Origin: Diphasiastrum complanatum
Lineage: Eukaryota > Streptophyta > Lycopodiopsida > Lycopodiales > Lycopodiaceae
Assembly: GCA_029204225.1 (NCBI GenBank)
Contig: CM055111.1
Coordinates: 19,444,642-19,508,641, forward strand
Length of the DNA: 64,000 bases
Direction of reading: 5' to 3'
Shown here: piece after piece, positions 20,831-31,912 of the stretch
How the letters are laid out: every line of letters begins with the position of its first letter
How positions within the stretch are numbered: the stretch's first letter is position 1
Program-made: the position numbers and the translations under genes
The notes under the pieces: generated by a model
The model's database searches: none
Told to the model about the DNA's origin: nothing
Seen by the model: only the letters and a program-made list of their open reading frames with translations

Positions 20831-22150
20831 GAAAAATGTTCTTGCCATTAGTTTTCAATTTGTCAAGGTGAAAAAACCTAGAAGTGGCCAAAATCCATGA
20901 TTTTTGCTTGTTTTTCATGAAATTGGATGGTAGTAGGTTGTAGAACATCAATTAAAGCTGGGAAAAGATGAATCATAGTCTTTTGAAGCTGTTCTTGAAG
21001 TTAGAGCCAAAGATTCCAGCAATTGGGTTTGTAGAAATTCAAAAATTGGCAAAAATTGACCAATTTTGGTGAATTTTGGGAGGTGGGTTTCTCTAAATCC
21101 ATAAGAGGATCATTTTGTTTATTTTTACAGAAGGAATTGTGTTCCTTTTTACTTCCCAGCAAGCTATCAGACATGTAAATTGATGGGTAGAGGCTTATGT
21201 TTTAATTCCATCAAGTTTGTAGCAATTTTGACTTCTAGAAATAAAAAATTCATGGTTCTCAGCCCATACTGCTTCATTGGATCTGCATGATGGCTTCATG
21301 GAACTCTTAGAGACCATTTGAGACTGTTTGGATCATCACTTTTAGGTTTGGTTGAGTGTTTGCATGATTTCAGACTGATTGGGCTTGAAAAAGTGCGCCC
21401 TCCTACAGATTTTTTGGCAGTTTTGAGCTCACACGTATGAATCCTAGGTGGTAAATTGACATGGCAAGAGTCTTGTTCACTAGATATACCTCTGTACTGA
21501 GCTTTAGAACACCCAATTTGGTGTCCTATAGCCAAAGTTATGATCATTTGAAGTTTTGCAATTTTGAAAGCAAAATTGGTAGAATTTCAAATTGTTCTGA
21601 TTGCATGCAAGTCAATTTCCAATTTTAAAGTACTGTGCTTGCATGGAATGTCCGCATGTTTATTGTCAGAGTGATTCTGACATGCATAGCTGGCTTAGAT
21701 ATGTTTTGAATGGTGATACACCTGTATTCTGACTAATAGATATAGAACTGGGTTTTATAGCTAACAATTTTCATAGAACTTGATTTAACCTAAAATTTCA
21801 TAATAGTGAAAAATCAGTTTAATGTTGCATGGCTTGCATGCCTGATGGACATTAATGCAGTAAGGTTAAGAATCGAACAGTGTATCGAATTTTTGATTTT
21901 GATTGCTTAATAACTGATAGTGGTTTTTTACGAGTTTCTAAAAATGTAAAATTATAAAAGAAAAATTAAAAGTGCAAAAACTCAATTTTTTTAGTTTTTT
22001 CCAGTTTCTTGAACTATCTATGAAATTAACTAAAAATAGTGATTAGACCATGCTGGAGTCAATTCAGTCGGTTTTGGTCAACTATGCTTCAATATAAGTT
22101 AATCAAATATTAACTAAATTTAGTAATTTCCACGATAGATAAATCAAAAT
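20831..22150. other. No gene; probable untranslated leader of gypsy F
   Basis: About 1.3 kb of AT-rich sequence with only short frames. It lies directly upstream of the gag of gypsy F in the same direction, so it may be that element's LTR or leader. No LTR ends or primer binding site were identified. Confidence 0.4.
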
Positions 22151-23185
22151 GGTCGAAGAAACTTCCAATCAAGCTACAAATCCAGGTGCACCATCTTACA
22201 TGGTGATTTGTGAACAATTGAGTATGACGCTCAATGATATGAATAATCGTAATCAGATGAGAGATCAATAAATGGAGGTTTTGTTGAATCAAGTCAAATT
22301 GATGTCTTCACCCAATCTCGGTTTTCAACCAAATGTTTATGCGGGGGAGAAGAAGGAGAAGAAACTTGAAGTCATCGAGGATTGGTTGGCCAAGTGGACT
22401 AGTTACTTCAATCTGCATGGAATTCCTGATGAGAAAAAAATTGAAAGTGTCATGATGTTTTGACAAAGTGTCATCGTTATGGCGAGATTTATTGGTGAAG
22501 CCAACTACTTGGGATGCGTTTGCGAAAGTTTTCAAGAAAGCTTTTGTAATTGCTGATGACATTAACTACTACCTGAATTTCGTGAACTGTAGGATGGGTA
22601 CAAAGAGTTTAGACTCTTATATCCAAGAATTCATGGACCTATGGAATAGGCTTCCATCATTCGATGCAAAGTTGGCACTTTAGCAGTTTGTCCTAGGTTT
22701 GCCAACGACTATCAGAATGAATGTAGGTTAAATGTGCTTCAAAACCTCGAGAATGCGTTTCGGATCGCGAAAGCATATGATTTCACAGTGGTGGCATCCA
22801 AGAAGCAGTTTGCGCAAATTCCAACCACTTTGAAAATCAAGAACGGTAAGAAGTGCGGTCCAGACCAAGCAAAATATTTTGACGAATTAGATCAAGTCCT
22901 AAACCCTAAACACACGAAACCGAACAGGAAAAGATTTAAGAAATCTATGTCCCGGAAAAAGGCTAAAAAAAATAACTTATGTTTTGTTTGTAAGAAGCCT
23001 AGACATATGATGAAATTTTGTCCAGAAAGGAAGAAAATGTCTGCCCACATGATTGATATCCCAGATGGCAATGGTAAGACTTTGGAAATTAACTTGACTG
23101 ATTGTGAGTGTAAATGTTCTTTCAGTACTACTTCTTTCTTGCCTAATGAAGTCTTTCGTTTAACTGACACAATTAAAGATCAATA
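22151..23185 (+). pseudogene. Gypsy F gag with zinc knuckle
   Basis: It starts at ATG 22151 (MVEETSNQATNPGAPSYMVI) and carries a TAA near 22270. The capsid core includes VIEDWLAKWTSYFNLHGIPD, LVKPTTWDAFAKVFKKAFVI and SLDSYIQEFMDLWNRLPSFD, typical gypsy gag. The zinc knuckle is CFVCKKPRHMMKFCPE with all four ligands (C-x2-C-x4-H-x4-C). A frameshift near 22460 and stops near 22680 and 22730 break it. Confidence 0.85.
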
Positions 23186-24020
23186 AGTGAGTATTCTATT
23201 GGACAGTGGTTCAACTCATAATTTTGTTAATTCTCGTCTGAAGCCAACAATCATAGATATAAAGTTTATCTAGCTTCAGGAGCAGAGTTGGAGACTTGGA
23301 GCATAAAAGTCCCGAAGCTCCTAGTTTTGATGCAAGGACACATGGAATTAGTTAATTTTCATGTTTTAGACCTAGCCCATACTGATTTAATCATACTTTA
23401 TGAATGGCTATTTAGTAATTCGCCTTCTCTATTGATTGATTTTGAACATGTTCTCACTTTCAAGGATGGTGGTAGTTACATTATGTGGCAATAATTTTGT
23501 ACGTCAGTTGGATCAGATTTCTATAGTTAATGAAATGGAAGCATTGGATTATTCAGAGTATGAAGTTTTTTCAATATGTGCTATTCCAGTTGTGGATGTT
23601 CCTGAAATGAAATCTAAAAGGTTGTGAATTCTCAACAATTCTTAAGTCAATAAATTTAGATCATAAACAAGCAGTGAAAGAACAGATCATAAATGAATTT
23701 AGGGATGTTTTTCCATCTGAATTACATCATGGTTTACCATCGTCTAGGTTAATAGACCACATGATTGAGCTAATTCTAGGGAGTCAACCTATCTCTAGAC
23801 AACCTTATAGGTTTTCTCAGAAAGAGGAGACATAGATCTATCTGAGGATGGGACATATACAACCTAGTAAATCACCGTGGTACGCTCTTGTTCTTCTTAA
23901 AGTGAAGGAAGATGGAGGTTTCCGGATGTCTGTAGATTACAAGGGGCTTAATAAAGTGACTATCAAAAATAAATATCCATTACCCAAGATGGATGACCTT
24001 GTAGATCGCTTGGGTACTAT
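23186..24020 (+). pseudogene. Gypsy F protease and N-terminal RT
   Basis: Protease: VSILLDSGSTHNFVN (D-S-G active site) at about 23188, followed by broken frames (23288-23494, 23436-23627). RT opening: LIDHMIELILGSQPISRQPY, then a TAG near 23835, then [20 protein letters not shown] and [20 protein letters not shown]. The sequence leaves the RT fold before the first catalytic Asp. Confidence 0.85.
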
Positions 24021-25920
24021 TATCGACTGAAGTTGACTTTCGGGTTGTAGTTCGGAGGGGTAACAACATTATCTTGCGGATCATGTCGCCATCAAATAAT
24101 ACCTACTTATAAACTTGTTGAATCTGCCAAACGAGAATGCAATTCGATTTTGCTCTCTCAACTAGGAAAGTTTCAGCATATTGAGGATTCTTTTACAGTA
24201 ACCAATAAGAAAAAAGGACCTCCAACATGTTTTCATTATCATCAAGGCAATAATATATTCTTAGATCTGGAAAAGGTCCAAGCGATGATGATCCGACATT
24301 ACAAAGTTAGAACAAATGGTAAGAACATTTATTGTGGATTTCGGTTTTCAATTGTATGCTTTTCTTCAACTTATATGTTTTCGTAATGAAATTTCTGTTT
24401 TATAGATTGCGGAGGTAAAGTTATATTTGTTATTAAGTTGGACGAAGCAGAAATCGTAAAAGGACGTAAACTTGAACGTGTCACAATCACCTTGATGAAT
24501 CATGAATTGCAACAGTATTTGTAAGTTATTGTAAAGAATTTAGTGTGCAATCTGAAAATCACATATGGTGGATAGCTGCATTTGAAGTTCCTAAGGAGTC
24601 TCACGACGTACTAGAGTGGCTATTTGAAAAATGTAGTATATCTAAGATAATACATGCACAAAATGAAGGCAAATTGCTCATGTTGAAGGAGAAAGCTTTG
24701 TTGTAGAATGGCACCTAGCTACTGATTTGAAGACTTTGAAATGCATGTACGGTTGTGGTCTCGGTGCAAATACAAAGAACTTTTGTATATATTGTATGTT
24801 TGAATTTGGGCGGAACAAACGTATTTTGAATTGCAACCAACGTCTTGCACCAAATAGGCACAATCTAGACAAAGCTAGGAGTCCTGTGTTGAACAAACAT
24901 TCCTCTCGAAAGAGTCCATTTTTGCACAATGCATGGTGAATTACGAATACTGGACAAATTATTATTTTTGCATTGTTGTTACGCATGGAACATGCAACCC
25001 AAATCAAGAGCAGATGTTAACATTAGAAATCTAGAGAGAATTTTATCCGATATGGGATTGCATGGGGGCCACATGAGTCTTACCAAAGATGTTGAGATGA
25101 ATGGAAAAACGCAAGATGTTCCAGCAAAAGTTTCAATGGGTGGTGCGAAAGCGAGACACCTATTGTCAAATCATACTGCACATGAAAGCAGTGATGAATG
25201 GGAGTACTGGAAGAAAATATGTCAATGCACAACAAATATTGGCTTAGATCCTCGCATGGCAAGTACACGTGCTAAGGTTTGGCAAGCATTTGATGCCTTG
25301 TCACAAACTATCAACAAAAGGATTGTGAGAGATGAAGATTTGAATAGATACGCAAGAGAATTAAAAACATTTACTGAATTGATGATCGATGCATGGAGAG
25401 AAACACACATAACTCACTATATGGTATGTGTGTCTCATATTTTTTACTTTCGTATTTATGTATTTGTAAAGATTCAAACTAATACAATTTTTTTATGAAC
25501 AACACATCTTCTATGCTCATTGACTTGGTTTATGAAAACCTATGGATCATTAGCTATTTGGAATACGCAAGGCATGAAAAAGAGTCATTACAGGGCAAAG
25601 GCTGCATATTTTAAAAATTCATGCCATGGCAGAGGAAAGGGTCTTAGAAATGCATTGGTTGAGATATTTCAATGGTTTTACAGAGGAGTTTTGGGTCGAT
25701 GACACTTTCAAAACACAAGAACTGAAAAGTTGAGTTCAATGATCTCAAATTCAAATTCAGTTAGAAAGACAACATGGCAATCCTCTAATGCTAGAACAAG
25801 GCATCAAGAATGGAGGATGTCTAGAGTCCGAGTTGGAAAGAGATGGATGCCGAGAACACCAACATCCAATGTTTTGGAAAACAGTGCTAGAGAAGCTACG
25901 GAAACTGATGAGATGGAATA
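24021..25920 (+). pseudogene. Decayed transposase-like gene of an unnamed family
   Basis: Plus-strand pieces with probable introns (GTAAGA at 24319, ending TATAG near 24405) line up as one protein: CNSILLSQLGKFQHIEDSFT; then VIFVIKLDEAEIVKGRKLER; then CMYGCGLGANTKNFCIYCMF (two C-x2-C-like pairs); then CTMHGELRILDKLLFLHCCY; then HGGHMSLTKDVEMNGKTQDV; then VWQAFDALSQTINKRI; then ITHYMVCVSHIFYF; then MKTYGSLAIWNTQGMKKSHY. This order resembles a widespread family of uncharacterised proteins in genomes rich in transposons, with a C-x2-C core, a Tyr-His late motif and a K-Y-G-x-L end; that is from memory, so moderate trust. A frameshift near 24695 and others make it a pseudogene. Confidence 0.45.
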
Positions 25921-26049
25921 GAAGCAATTTATGCTGAATTGTGATTCTAATATTCCTTTGTGATAAATATTACTGACGAATTGGATTGTTGCTTTAATAC
26001 AAATTGTTTTATTTTGTTTTATAATAATATCTATTTTTTAAAACACGTC

Positions 26050-26062
26050 CCTCTATATAAGA
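26050..26062 (+). promoter_or_regulatory. TATA box upstream of gene X2
   Basis: CCTCTATATAAGAG sits about 130 bases ahead of the first ATG of gene X2 (26186), a normal plant distance when a short 5' UTR is allowed. Confidence 0.5.
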
Positions 26063-26185
26063 GTGGGGGTTTTCATTTTGTTGTCACTTTTTGCTTTGTT
26101 GAAATTTCTTTCCTCGTAATTTAGCTTTTCTTGTTCAATTAGACTACTAGTTTGCTGGTCAATTAGTGTTCTTAGTTGCATAACA

Positions 26186-27466
26186 ATGTCATCCTCTAAA
26201 ATAAAGTTGGCCAATATGCTAGCCCCCACACAGTTTTTAGATCAGTTAGATCGTATTTATTGTATGTTTACCAGTAGAATAGACACGCTTGCCACTCTAC
26301 GGGCTAATACGGATGCATTCACGTATGTGAGTGAGTATATAGATGAAACTTTGAAGCCTTATGCCATACAAATTCCTGGCTCAACCATTATGTGGATTTC
26401 ATATAACTTGCTTCGTTATATATGGAAAGGAGATAGACCCTTTATCGCTCGTCTCAACAGATTTATCAGTCACTTGGATAACAATCATTACTTGGAGCTG
26501 ACCAAGGATCAACTGAAAACTTTTGATCTTGAAAGTGTAGGAAAGAAGTTTCTATCCAGTGTGATTATTGTTATTTTTTTGCTTAATGAGTTCCAGCGAC
26601 TGTGGCTAGCAACAAACACAATCCTGGTGAGCAGGTGAATGAGATGCATGACTCGGGTGAAGAGGAAAATTTATCTGCGGAGCACAAAGCAGTCTTGGCT
26701 GCGCAAGAGGCAACATATGCATCCACATCAGTGGAGCCATAAGATATAGATAAGTCCGATGATGTCATGCTTCGAATCCATGGCCTTGCTTCAATCATCA
26801 TTGATGTGCAGGAGTATGTGTTCATGCATGACTTGCAACATATTCTCGGCTTGCGAGAAGATGAGATGCTGACAGCATTGGTAAATTTGCAGAATGGCAG
26901 TTCGCAAGAGTGTTTTGCCAATTGAAAACGCTTCAACCACCACCAGTCCAAACGAGGCCATTCGAGGTACTCGAAGGGAAAACTACTGACGTAAAGTACA
27001 AAGGCAAAGGAATTGACCTTGCGCAAACCAAAGACAATAATGAAGGGATCGAGGCAAGTCTGACCCAACAATTCAACTTGCGTATTTTTATTATGTTTCT
27101 TTGTCTTCATTATACTCATTTTGCAATAATTTGAACCAAATGCAGGACGAAGTGGAGCTTGATGCATTTGCAATGCGAAGGGGTGGCGCTCGGGAGAAAG
27201 TTGAAGCAGGAACTTTGGATAGGTCTATGGCCCACTACATTGGGGACTTGCCCAACAACTTTATTTTCTGCTTCAGCAACAAGTACAGCCCAGATGGACC
27301 GACGAAGCTTCTTAAATGCAAAGCACTCTCCAAGCACATTGGTGAGGTGGAGTTGTCACCGTCAGCGCCAAAGGCTTACTATGTTCTCCGAAAAGTCGTT
27401 TTGAATGATTTCTGCCCTGGATTCGTGACCCGGCTCATTTTTCTTGAGTTTAATTGGCCCTTATGA
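26186..27466 (+). pseudogene. Gene X2: unknown gene related to X1
   Basis: The first exon-like frame starts at ATG 26186 (MSSSKIKLANMLAPTQFLDQ), with DQLDRIYCMFTSRIDTLATL and PFIARLNRFISHLDNNHYLE. An acceptor-like TTCCAG at 26589-26594 leads to an acidic frame (ATVASNKHNPGEQVNEMHDS) with a TAA at 26740-26742. It continues EYVFMHDLQHILGLREDEML. A third frame, 27101-27466, includes KLLKCKALSKHIGEVELSPS. I do not recognise the family. X1 (2221-3156) resembles it around D-LD-xY and REDE-L. At least one in-frame stop suggests decay unless unpredicted splicing removes it. Confidence 0.4.
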
Positions 27467-27660
27467 GGATGAGAGTGATGCTCCTAAATTAGCATTAGAA
27501 ATGTTAAAACCAGTATTATCATCAGAGAAGCGATCAAAGAAGCTAAAGTCCTCTCTAAAGGAAATGGATCAAATGTGAATAAAGATTTTGTCGATTTCTT
27601 TTCTCTAGGTCAAACGGCCCCTGGTCACGCCCTGGCATGATTTTCATGCCAGGACCCCAT
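27467..27660. other. Junction between gene X2 and copia B3, with a perfect inverted repeat
   Basis: CCTGGCATGA (27631-27640), a TTT spacer and TCATGCCAGG (27644-27653) form a perfect 10-base stem at the point where copia B3 gag homology ends. It could mark a breakpoint. Confidence 0.55.
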
Positions 27661-27895
27661 GAGTACTCTCTTCTTTCTTTTGCAAACTTTGAAAGATTTG
27701 TCTCCTAAGAGTAAGCACTCTTGATGTAGACTTGGATTCATAAAACTTCTTCAAAGCTTCCCAAGCCTCCAAAGATGATGTGAACTTACCAACTTCCTTG
27801 AGAAGTTCATTCATCTTAATCATGTGTAGAGCTTTCTTTGCTCTCTTGTCATACCTCACTTGATCTTCAGGTGCTTGAGGCCTCTCCATATTGAG
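27660..27895 (-). pseudogene. Copia B3 gag fragment
   Basis: The minus strand reads ERPQAPEDQVRYDKRAKKAL, LEAWEALKKFYESKSTSRVL and LRRQIFQSLQKKEES. This aligns to copia A gag (KEAWDCLKTIYE...LRNQIFQSSQKSDES). It stops at the inverted repeat near 27653, so only the middle of gag survives. Confidence 0.85.
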
Positions 27896-28036
27896 TTTTG
27901 ACCTACAAAAAATCAATTCTACACATGCAAAAATGCTAATTTTTGAGTAGAAATCAATCTAGCATGCTCTAGCATTGGTTACTCCTCCGAATCCTTGCTA
28001 AAGATGGTTGATCCTTTCATAACCTGAAACACAAAA

Positions 28037-28048
28037 GCTATGATACCA
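28037..28048 (-). other. Primer binding site of copia B3
   Basis: The minus strand reads TGGTATCATAGC right after the LTR end (...CCTTCACA). It is one base from the canonical TGGTATCAGAGC for initiator tRNA-Met. Confidence 0.85.
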
Positions 28049-28701
28049 TGTGAAGGATTTTAGATCATTCAAGATCCAATCCATGTCCTTGATCTTTGGT
28101 TACAATAAGGAGCAAACCAACAATCCTGCCAATGTAGAAAAATCATCATCTATATACAAAATGAGATGCAAACTCTAAGAGATATTGATCAAACATGAAC
28201 CAAAACATAGAATATGTTTTTTTTCCATACAATTATAGTACCCTATTGTATCTCACGTGTGTGAAACCGAAAATAGCAATAAATGAGCATTCTACACACA
28301 AGATTGCAAAATAACACCAAGATAGTACACCAATGACTAGTAGAACCCAAAGAGAACCATGTATAATGATGAAATGAGAGAGAGAAGAGAGAAGATGTGT
28401 CTCTCCACGATTACATCCTTTTATAGAGTTTCCAAACCCTATTTGGCCACTTGGCTTTCCCTCCAAAATGTAAACCCTACTATTTATGGGTCTAGATTCA
28501 ATGTACCCAAAGTTCAAATTTGAATCTCTCTCAAACTCGACTACCAACTTTCCCACACTTCCAAAAAGTGTTTATTGAATGTATTTTAAACTAATATAAC
28601 TTCAAAAAGTTTATCTCTAAGTCTAAAATAAGTTTTGGCCTCTTATTGACAATTTACCTAAATATGACTAAACTAGACTAAACTAGTTGAAATCTCTCAC
28701 A
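28049..28701 (-). repeat. LTR of copia B3 (653 bp)
   Basis: On the plus strand it runs TGTGAAGGATTTTAG...GAAATCTCTCACA. It has family-B features: TCACGTGTGTGA near the U5 side (28253-28262) and ACATCCTTTTATAG (complement of the TATA box). The ORF read across it is not real. Confidence 0.85.
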
Positions 28702-28850
28702 TAGACTCCACGTCTGCACACACCAATTGTGTGTGGTCTATGCAGCTATACATGGATTGTGATTAAACCGGCTTTCACCTACATGTAGACTACATCTTCA
28801 CATACCATTGTGTGTGGTCTATGTAGCTATACATGGACTGTGAATTACAA
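28702..28850 (+). repeat. Tandem-like pair of about 63-bp units
   Basis: AGACTCCACGTCTGCACACACCAATTGTGTGTGGTC... (28705-28767) recurs as AGACTACATCTTCACATACCATTGTGTGTGGTC... (28786-28848). Both end CTATACATGGA-TGTGA. The units contain the near-palindrome CACACACCAATTGTGTGTGG. Confidence 0.75.
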
Positions 28851-28885
28851 TTATTTTTAGCATTTACATGAAGCTACTTATCTAC

Positions 28886-29284
28886 TTAAAGTGGCATCAC
28901 TTCTTCTTTAAAAACAACTTTGAAGCTTCCAAACGTGGTGGCAAACTGAGCATAGGAATTTGTGAGAGCTGCATCCCCTTGTGTTTCTGACCTGATTGCA
29001 CCCAGGAGGTTTAAAAGACTGTCTTCCATAGTCATACATCCTTCTAACATTATCAGTAGCACTAGGTTCTTTCCAAGGTGGAGATCTGGCTTTGCTTCAA
29101 ATGTTTCTTCCTTCTCCTTCCATGCTTCTGCTGCTGCGATGGTGGCCCTGCTAACATGGAGCTGGTTAAGAGCCATTGCTTGCAATGCAGATGGAGAGAT
29201 AAGCAGGAGTATCCAAGAAAATAGGAGCGATAGTAAGAAAGGAGCATGAGAGGAGTGAAAGAAAGAAGACTCCAAAAAGTGCAT
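28886..29284 (-). CDS. Hypothetical 132-aa protein with signal-peptide-like N-terminus
   Basis: An uninterrupted minus-strand frame with ATG at 29284. Residues 15-36 are strongly hydrophobic (PFLLSLLFSWILLLISPSAL), followed by A-x-A-like cleavage options. The rest is a soluble helix-like sequence (AAAEAWKEKEETFEAKPDLH, LLNLLGAIRSETQGDAALTN). I do not recognise a family. It could be a small secreted protein or part of a larger gene. No homologue is present in the window to support it. Confidence 0.35.
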   Translation of the reverse strand: MHFLESSFFHSSHAPFLLSLLFSWILLLISPSALQAMALNQLHVSRATIAAAEAWKEKEETFEAKPDLHLGKNLVLLIMLEGCMTMEDSLLNLLGAIRSETQGDAALTNSYAQFATTFGSFKVVFKEEVMPL

Positions 29285-30582
29285 CGCTACAGATTCGTGT
29301 GGAAAGAAATTCTCCAGAAAAAACTATAGTAGCCGGTGCTACCGGTTGTTCGGAGTGTGTAGGCCCATAAACTTTGTTGGGTTATGTAGAAGAGAGTAGG
29401 TGTTGGAAACCAAGGAAGCTCATGCAGAGAGAGATAGAGCATTAATGTGAAAAATGCAAAAATAAGCTTGGTAGAGGCAAAAAATCTTGTATATAGGATG
29501 ATTACACATGTGTGGAGTCTGTTCCCACGTGTGAAAATAGTGTACTTGTCATGTACCATAATCATATAGGTTGTACATATGATTTAATTCAAGTTCTAGT
29601 GGCTACAAAGGCCAAAAACTAGTTTTCTAGACATATGACACATGGCATCAATCTATTGATTGCATGAGCCACACATCCTTTGGTTAGGTGTCACATTCCA
29701 TGTGTAGAGGACAGCTCACATGTGTGGAATAAGCTGAAGTAGACGAATTTTGACTTCTAGAAGATTTTCAAGTAGATCTCCATATAGAAGGAAAATGGAC
29801 CAAAAGTGCTCAAAATAGAAGGTTTTGTCCAAGTGTCAGTTTTGCACGATGAATCATCATATGACAAAGCACCTTCACACATGTGGGATCAAAGGGATGA
29901 TCAATACCACGAGCTCCCACTTATTGTATATATAGAGCCACATTTGGCCATAATCATGGTAAGACACCAATCTTGGTTTTGGAAGCAATTTTGAGTGATT
30001 CTCTCCATTTGTCTACATTTGTTTTGATTGTTTTGAGGTCCTATCAATGTGTACTTGATTTTCAGGTTGGAGTCCGTATTCAGACAGGGTTTCACACGTG
30101 GGAAACCAGAAAGTACACCTACCTTCAATTAATGATTGTTCTTGTTAGGATTTTGTGTCTAGAATTGATCTAGATTGATCTTAATCTCAAGTAGATTGAT
30201 AGATCAAGTAATCTGACAACCAATCCCTCTTGAGGATCAGATTAAGATCCACTCTTGGTCCTTTTTGTACTTTTTCCACAATTAAATACTGCTAATATTC
30301 CATACGTTATATCCATGGCACCAAGCAATTGCAAAGAGAACCAAGAAATAGAAACGTTGCTGAAACAAAGACTCACATACAACATAACAACAATGACAGT
30401 ACAAAAGCTTTTGGTGTTTGAATGATAAATTAATTCTCTAAGTGCCTCCTCCTTTTCTAAAGGAGGAGCGCCTACATGCAAAGAAACGAGTGCCTGGGAT
30501 CGCCACATAGGAAATGGAGGGGGAGGCAGACTGCTGACGTCAACAAACACACCTATGTACATGTTTTGCTTGACACCAACAC
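29285..30582. other. No clear gene; possible LTR-like DNA
   Basis: Two CACGTGTG-type palindromes (ACACATGTGTGGAG near 29504, CCACGTGTGAAAAT near 29526), TGTATATATAGAGCC near 29930 and a TTTCACACGTGGGAAA site near 30090 resemble the control regions of the copia LTRs in plus orientation. No ends or primer site were found. At 30446-30468, CTCCTCCTTT and AAAGGAGGAG form a perfect 10-base stem with a TCT loop. Confidence 0.3.
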
Positions 30583-31210
30583 ATGGAAACGTCAGATATG
30601 TTGTAGATCGGCTTCTGGATGATTGGAATCAATTGGTTTCCAACTTATTTCACCCACCTACTAAGCAAACAAACGATTGCAATGCCGCTATAGGTCTCCG
30701 GCAATTTTCCAGGCCCAAAGCAACTCCTACTCTTCTCCCTCCCAAAGAACTTCAAGAAAAGCCTTCAGTCCAGCTCAAGAAGACAGTGAACAATGCATTG
30801 ATCTTAATCGCATCATCATCATCCGTCATCGTGCTTCAAAACTCTCGTGGGCGTGGGCGTGCTACTCAGGTACCCACTTCTCCAGACATTCTGAAGAACG
30901 TCAATCATAAAGCATCTGTTGTTGTTGCACCGTCATAAATCATAATGGTGAGGTAATAGGCGGACCCATAGTTTGTCGGATCCCTACATCAAGGATCTGC
31001 AAGAAAGTATACGAGGTGCCAGCTATTGAGCCCAAAAGAGGCCAAAAAAGGATTCATAGTCAGACGGGATCATCAGGCTCACAGGCAAAACGATGCGAGC
31101 AGTCTGCGACGTTGATCAACATTAACAAATCATCAAAGCCAAATAAGTGAAGTGCAATTGTGGCAACTTATTAGCAACGTAGTCAGTGGCTCAAACGTTC
31201 TCTTTTATAG
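30583..31210 (+). pseudogene. Left arm of inverted duplication: Med26/TFIIS-N-like gene, 3' portion
   Basis: This is a plus-strand copy of the gene at 32241-31311, starting mid-domain at GNVRYVVDRLLDDWNQLVSN and lacking the N-terminal half. It is open through VQLKKTVNNALI and the position where the right arm has TGA (here CAA, Gln). A deletion of about 40 bases then brings in a stop at about 30938. The downstream part (KRGQKRIHSQTGSSGSQAKR) is still recognisable in another frame. It runs towards its partner, so the pair can form a long hairpin. Confidence 0.75.
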
Positions 31211-31912
31211 GTTGTCACCTATGTGCTGCACGAATTTACATAAGGGCTTACTATAGAACAGAACGTTCAAGCCGCTGGTTGCGTAGCTAATTAGTCGCCA
31301 CAATTGCAGTTCACTTATTTGGCTTTGATAAATTGTTAATGTTGATCAACGTCGCATACTGCTCGCATCGTTTTACCTGTGAGCCTGATGATCCCGTCTG
31401 ACTATGAATCCTTTTTTGGCCTCTTTTGGGCTCAATAGCTGGCACCTCGTCGACTTTCTTGCAGATCCTTGATGTAGGGATCCGACAAACTATGGGTCCG
31501 CCTATTACCTCACCATTAAATTTTACCCAAAAATTCTTTTTACAAGCTACATATGCGATAGACGGTGCAACAACAGCAGATGCTTTATGATTGACGTTCT
31601 TCAGAATGTCTGGAGAAGTGGGCACCTGAGTAGCACGTGCACGCTCGCGAGAGTTTCAAAGCATGGAGACGGATGATGATGATGCTCTTGAGATCAATGC
31701 ATTGTTCACGGTCTTCTTGAGCTGGACTGAAGGCTTTTTTTGAACTTCTTTGGGAGGAGGAAGAGTAGGAGTTTCTTTGGGCCTGGAAATTTGATGGAGA
31801 CCTGTAGCGGCAATGCAATCGTTTCTTTGCTTAGTAGGTGGGTGAAATAAGTTGTGGACCAATTGATTCCAATCATCCAGAAGCCGATCTGCAACATATC
31901 TGACGTTTCCAT
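30583..31912. repeat. Long inverted repeat, arms about 630-660 bp, loop about 40 bp
   Basis: Arms 30583-31210 and 31251-31912 are reverse complements apart from scattered substitutions and a block of about 40 bases missing from the left arm. The arms continue past the coding parts through AGTGCAATTGTGGC...AACGTTCT.TTCTATAG up to a loop at 31211-31250. A transcript through it would fold into a very long near-perfect hairpin. Confidence 0.85.

Larger units (their letters stand above)
22151..24020 (+). mobile_element. Gypsy F: gag, protease and start of RT, truncated
   Basis: Plus-strand order gag, zinc knuckle, protease, then RT ending abruptly after [10 protein letters not shown] near 24015, where the catalytic part of RT should start. 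This is the 5' half of a Ty3/gypsy element, of a different family from gypsy E (RT opening with [20 protein letters not shown]). The 3' half is replaced by an unrelated transposase-like gene. Confidence 0.85.
27655..28701 (-). mobile_element. Copia B3: 5' LTR, primer site and start of gag (minus strand)
   Basis: This is the 5' end of a family-B copia element on the minus strand: LTR 28701-28049, primer binding site 28048-28037, and a gag start ending near 27655. Its LTR matches those at 42132, 48473 and 51680 (TGTGA-AGATT opening, shared TAAACACTTTTTGAA-type stretch, TATAAAAGGATGTAA). The rest of the element is missing. Confidence 0.85.

Noticed and set aside
28233-28556. Minus-strand ORF of 107 codons, matched by a similar ORF at 42329-42640
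   Set aside because: Both lie wholly within family-B LTRs. Similarity reflects LTR homology, and the frame is not kept in the B1 LTRs.
29806-30173. Short plus-strand ORFs as genes
   Set aside because: No motif, poor codon consistency and overlap with minus-strand frames; the region looks like LTR control sequence.
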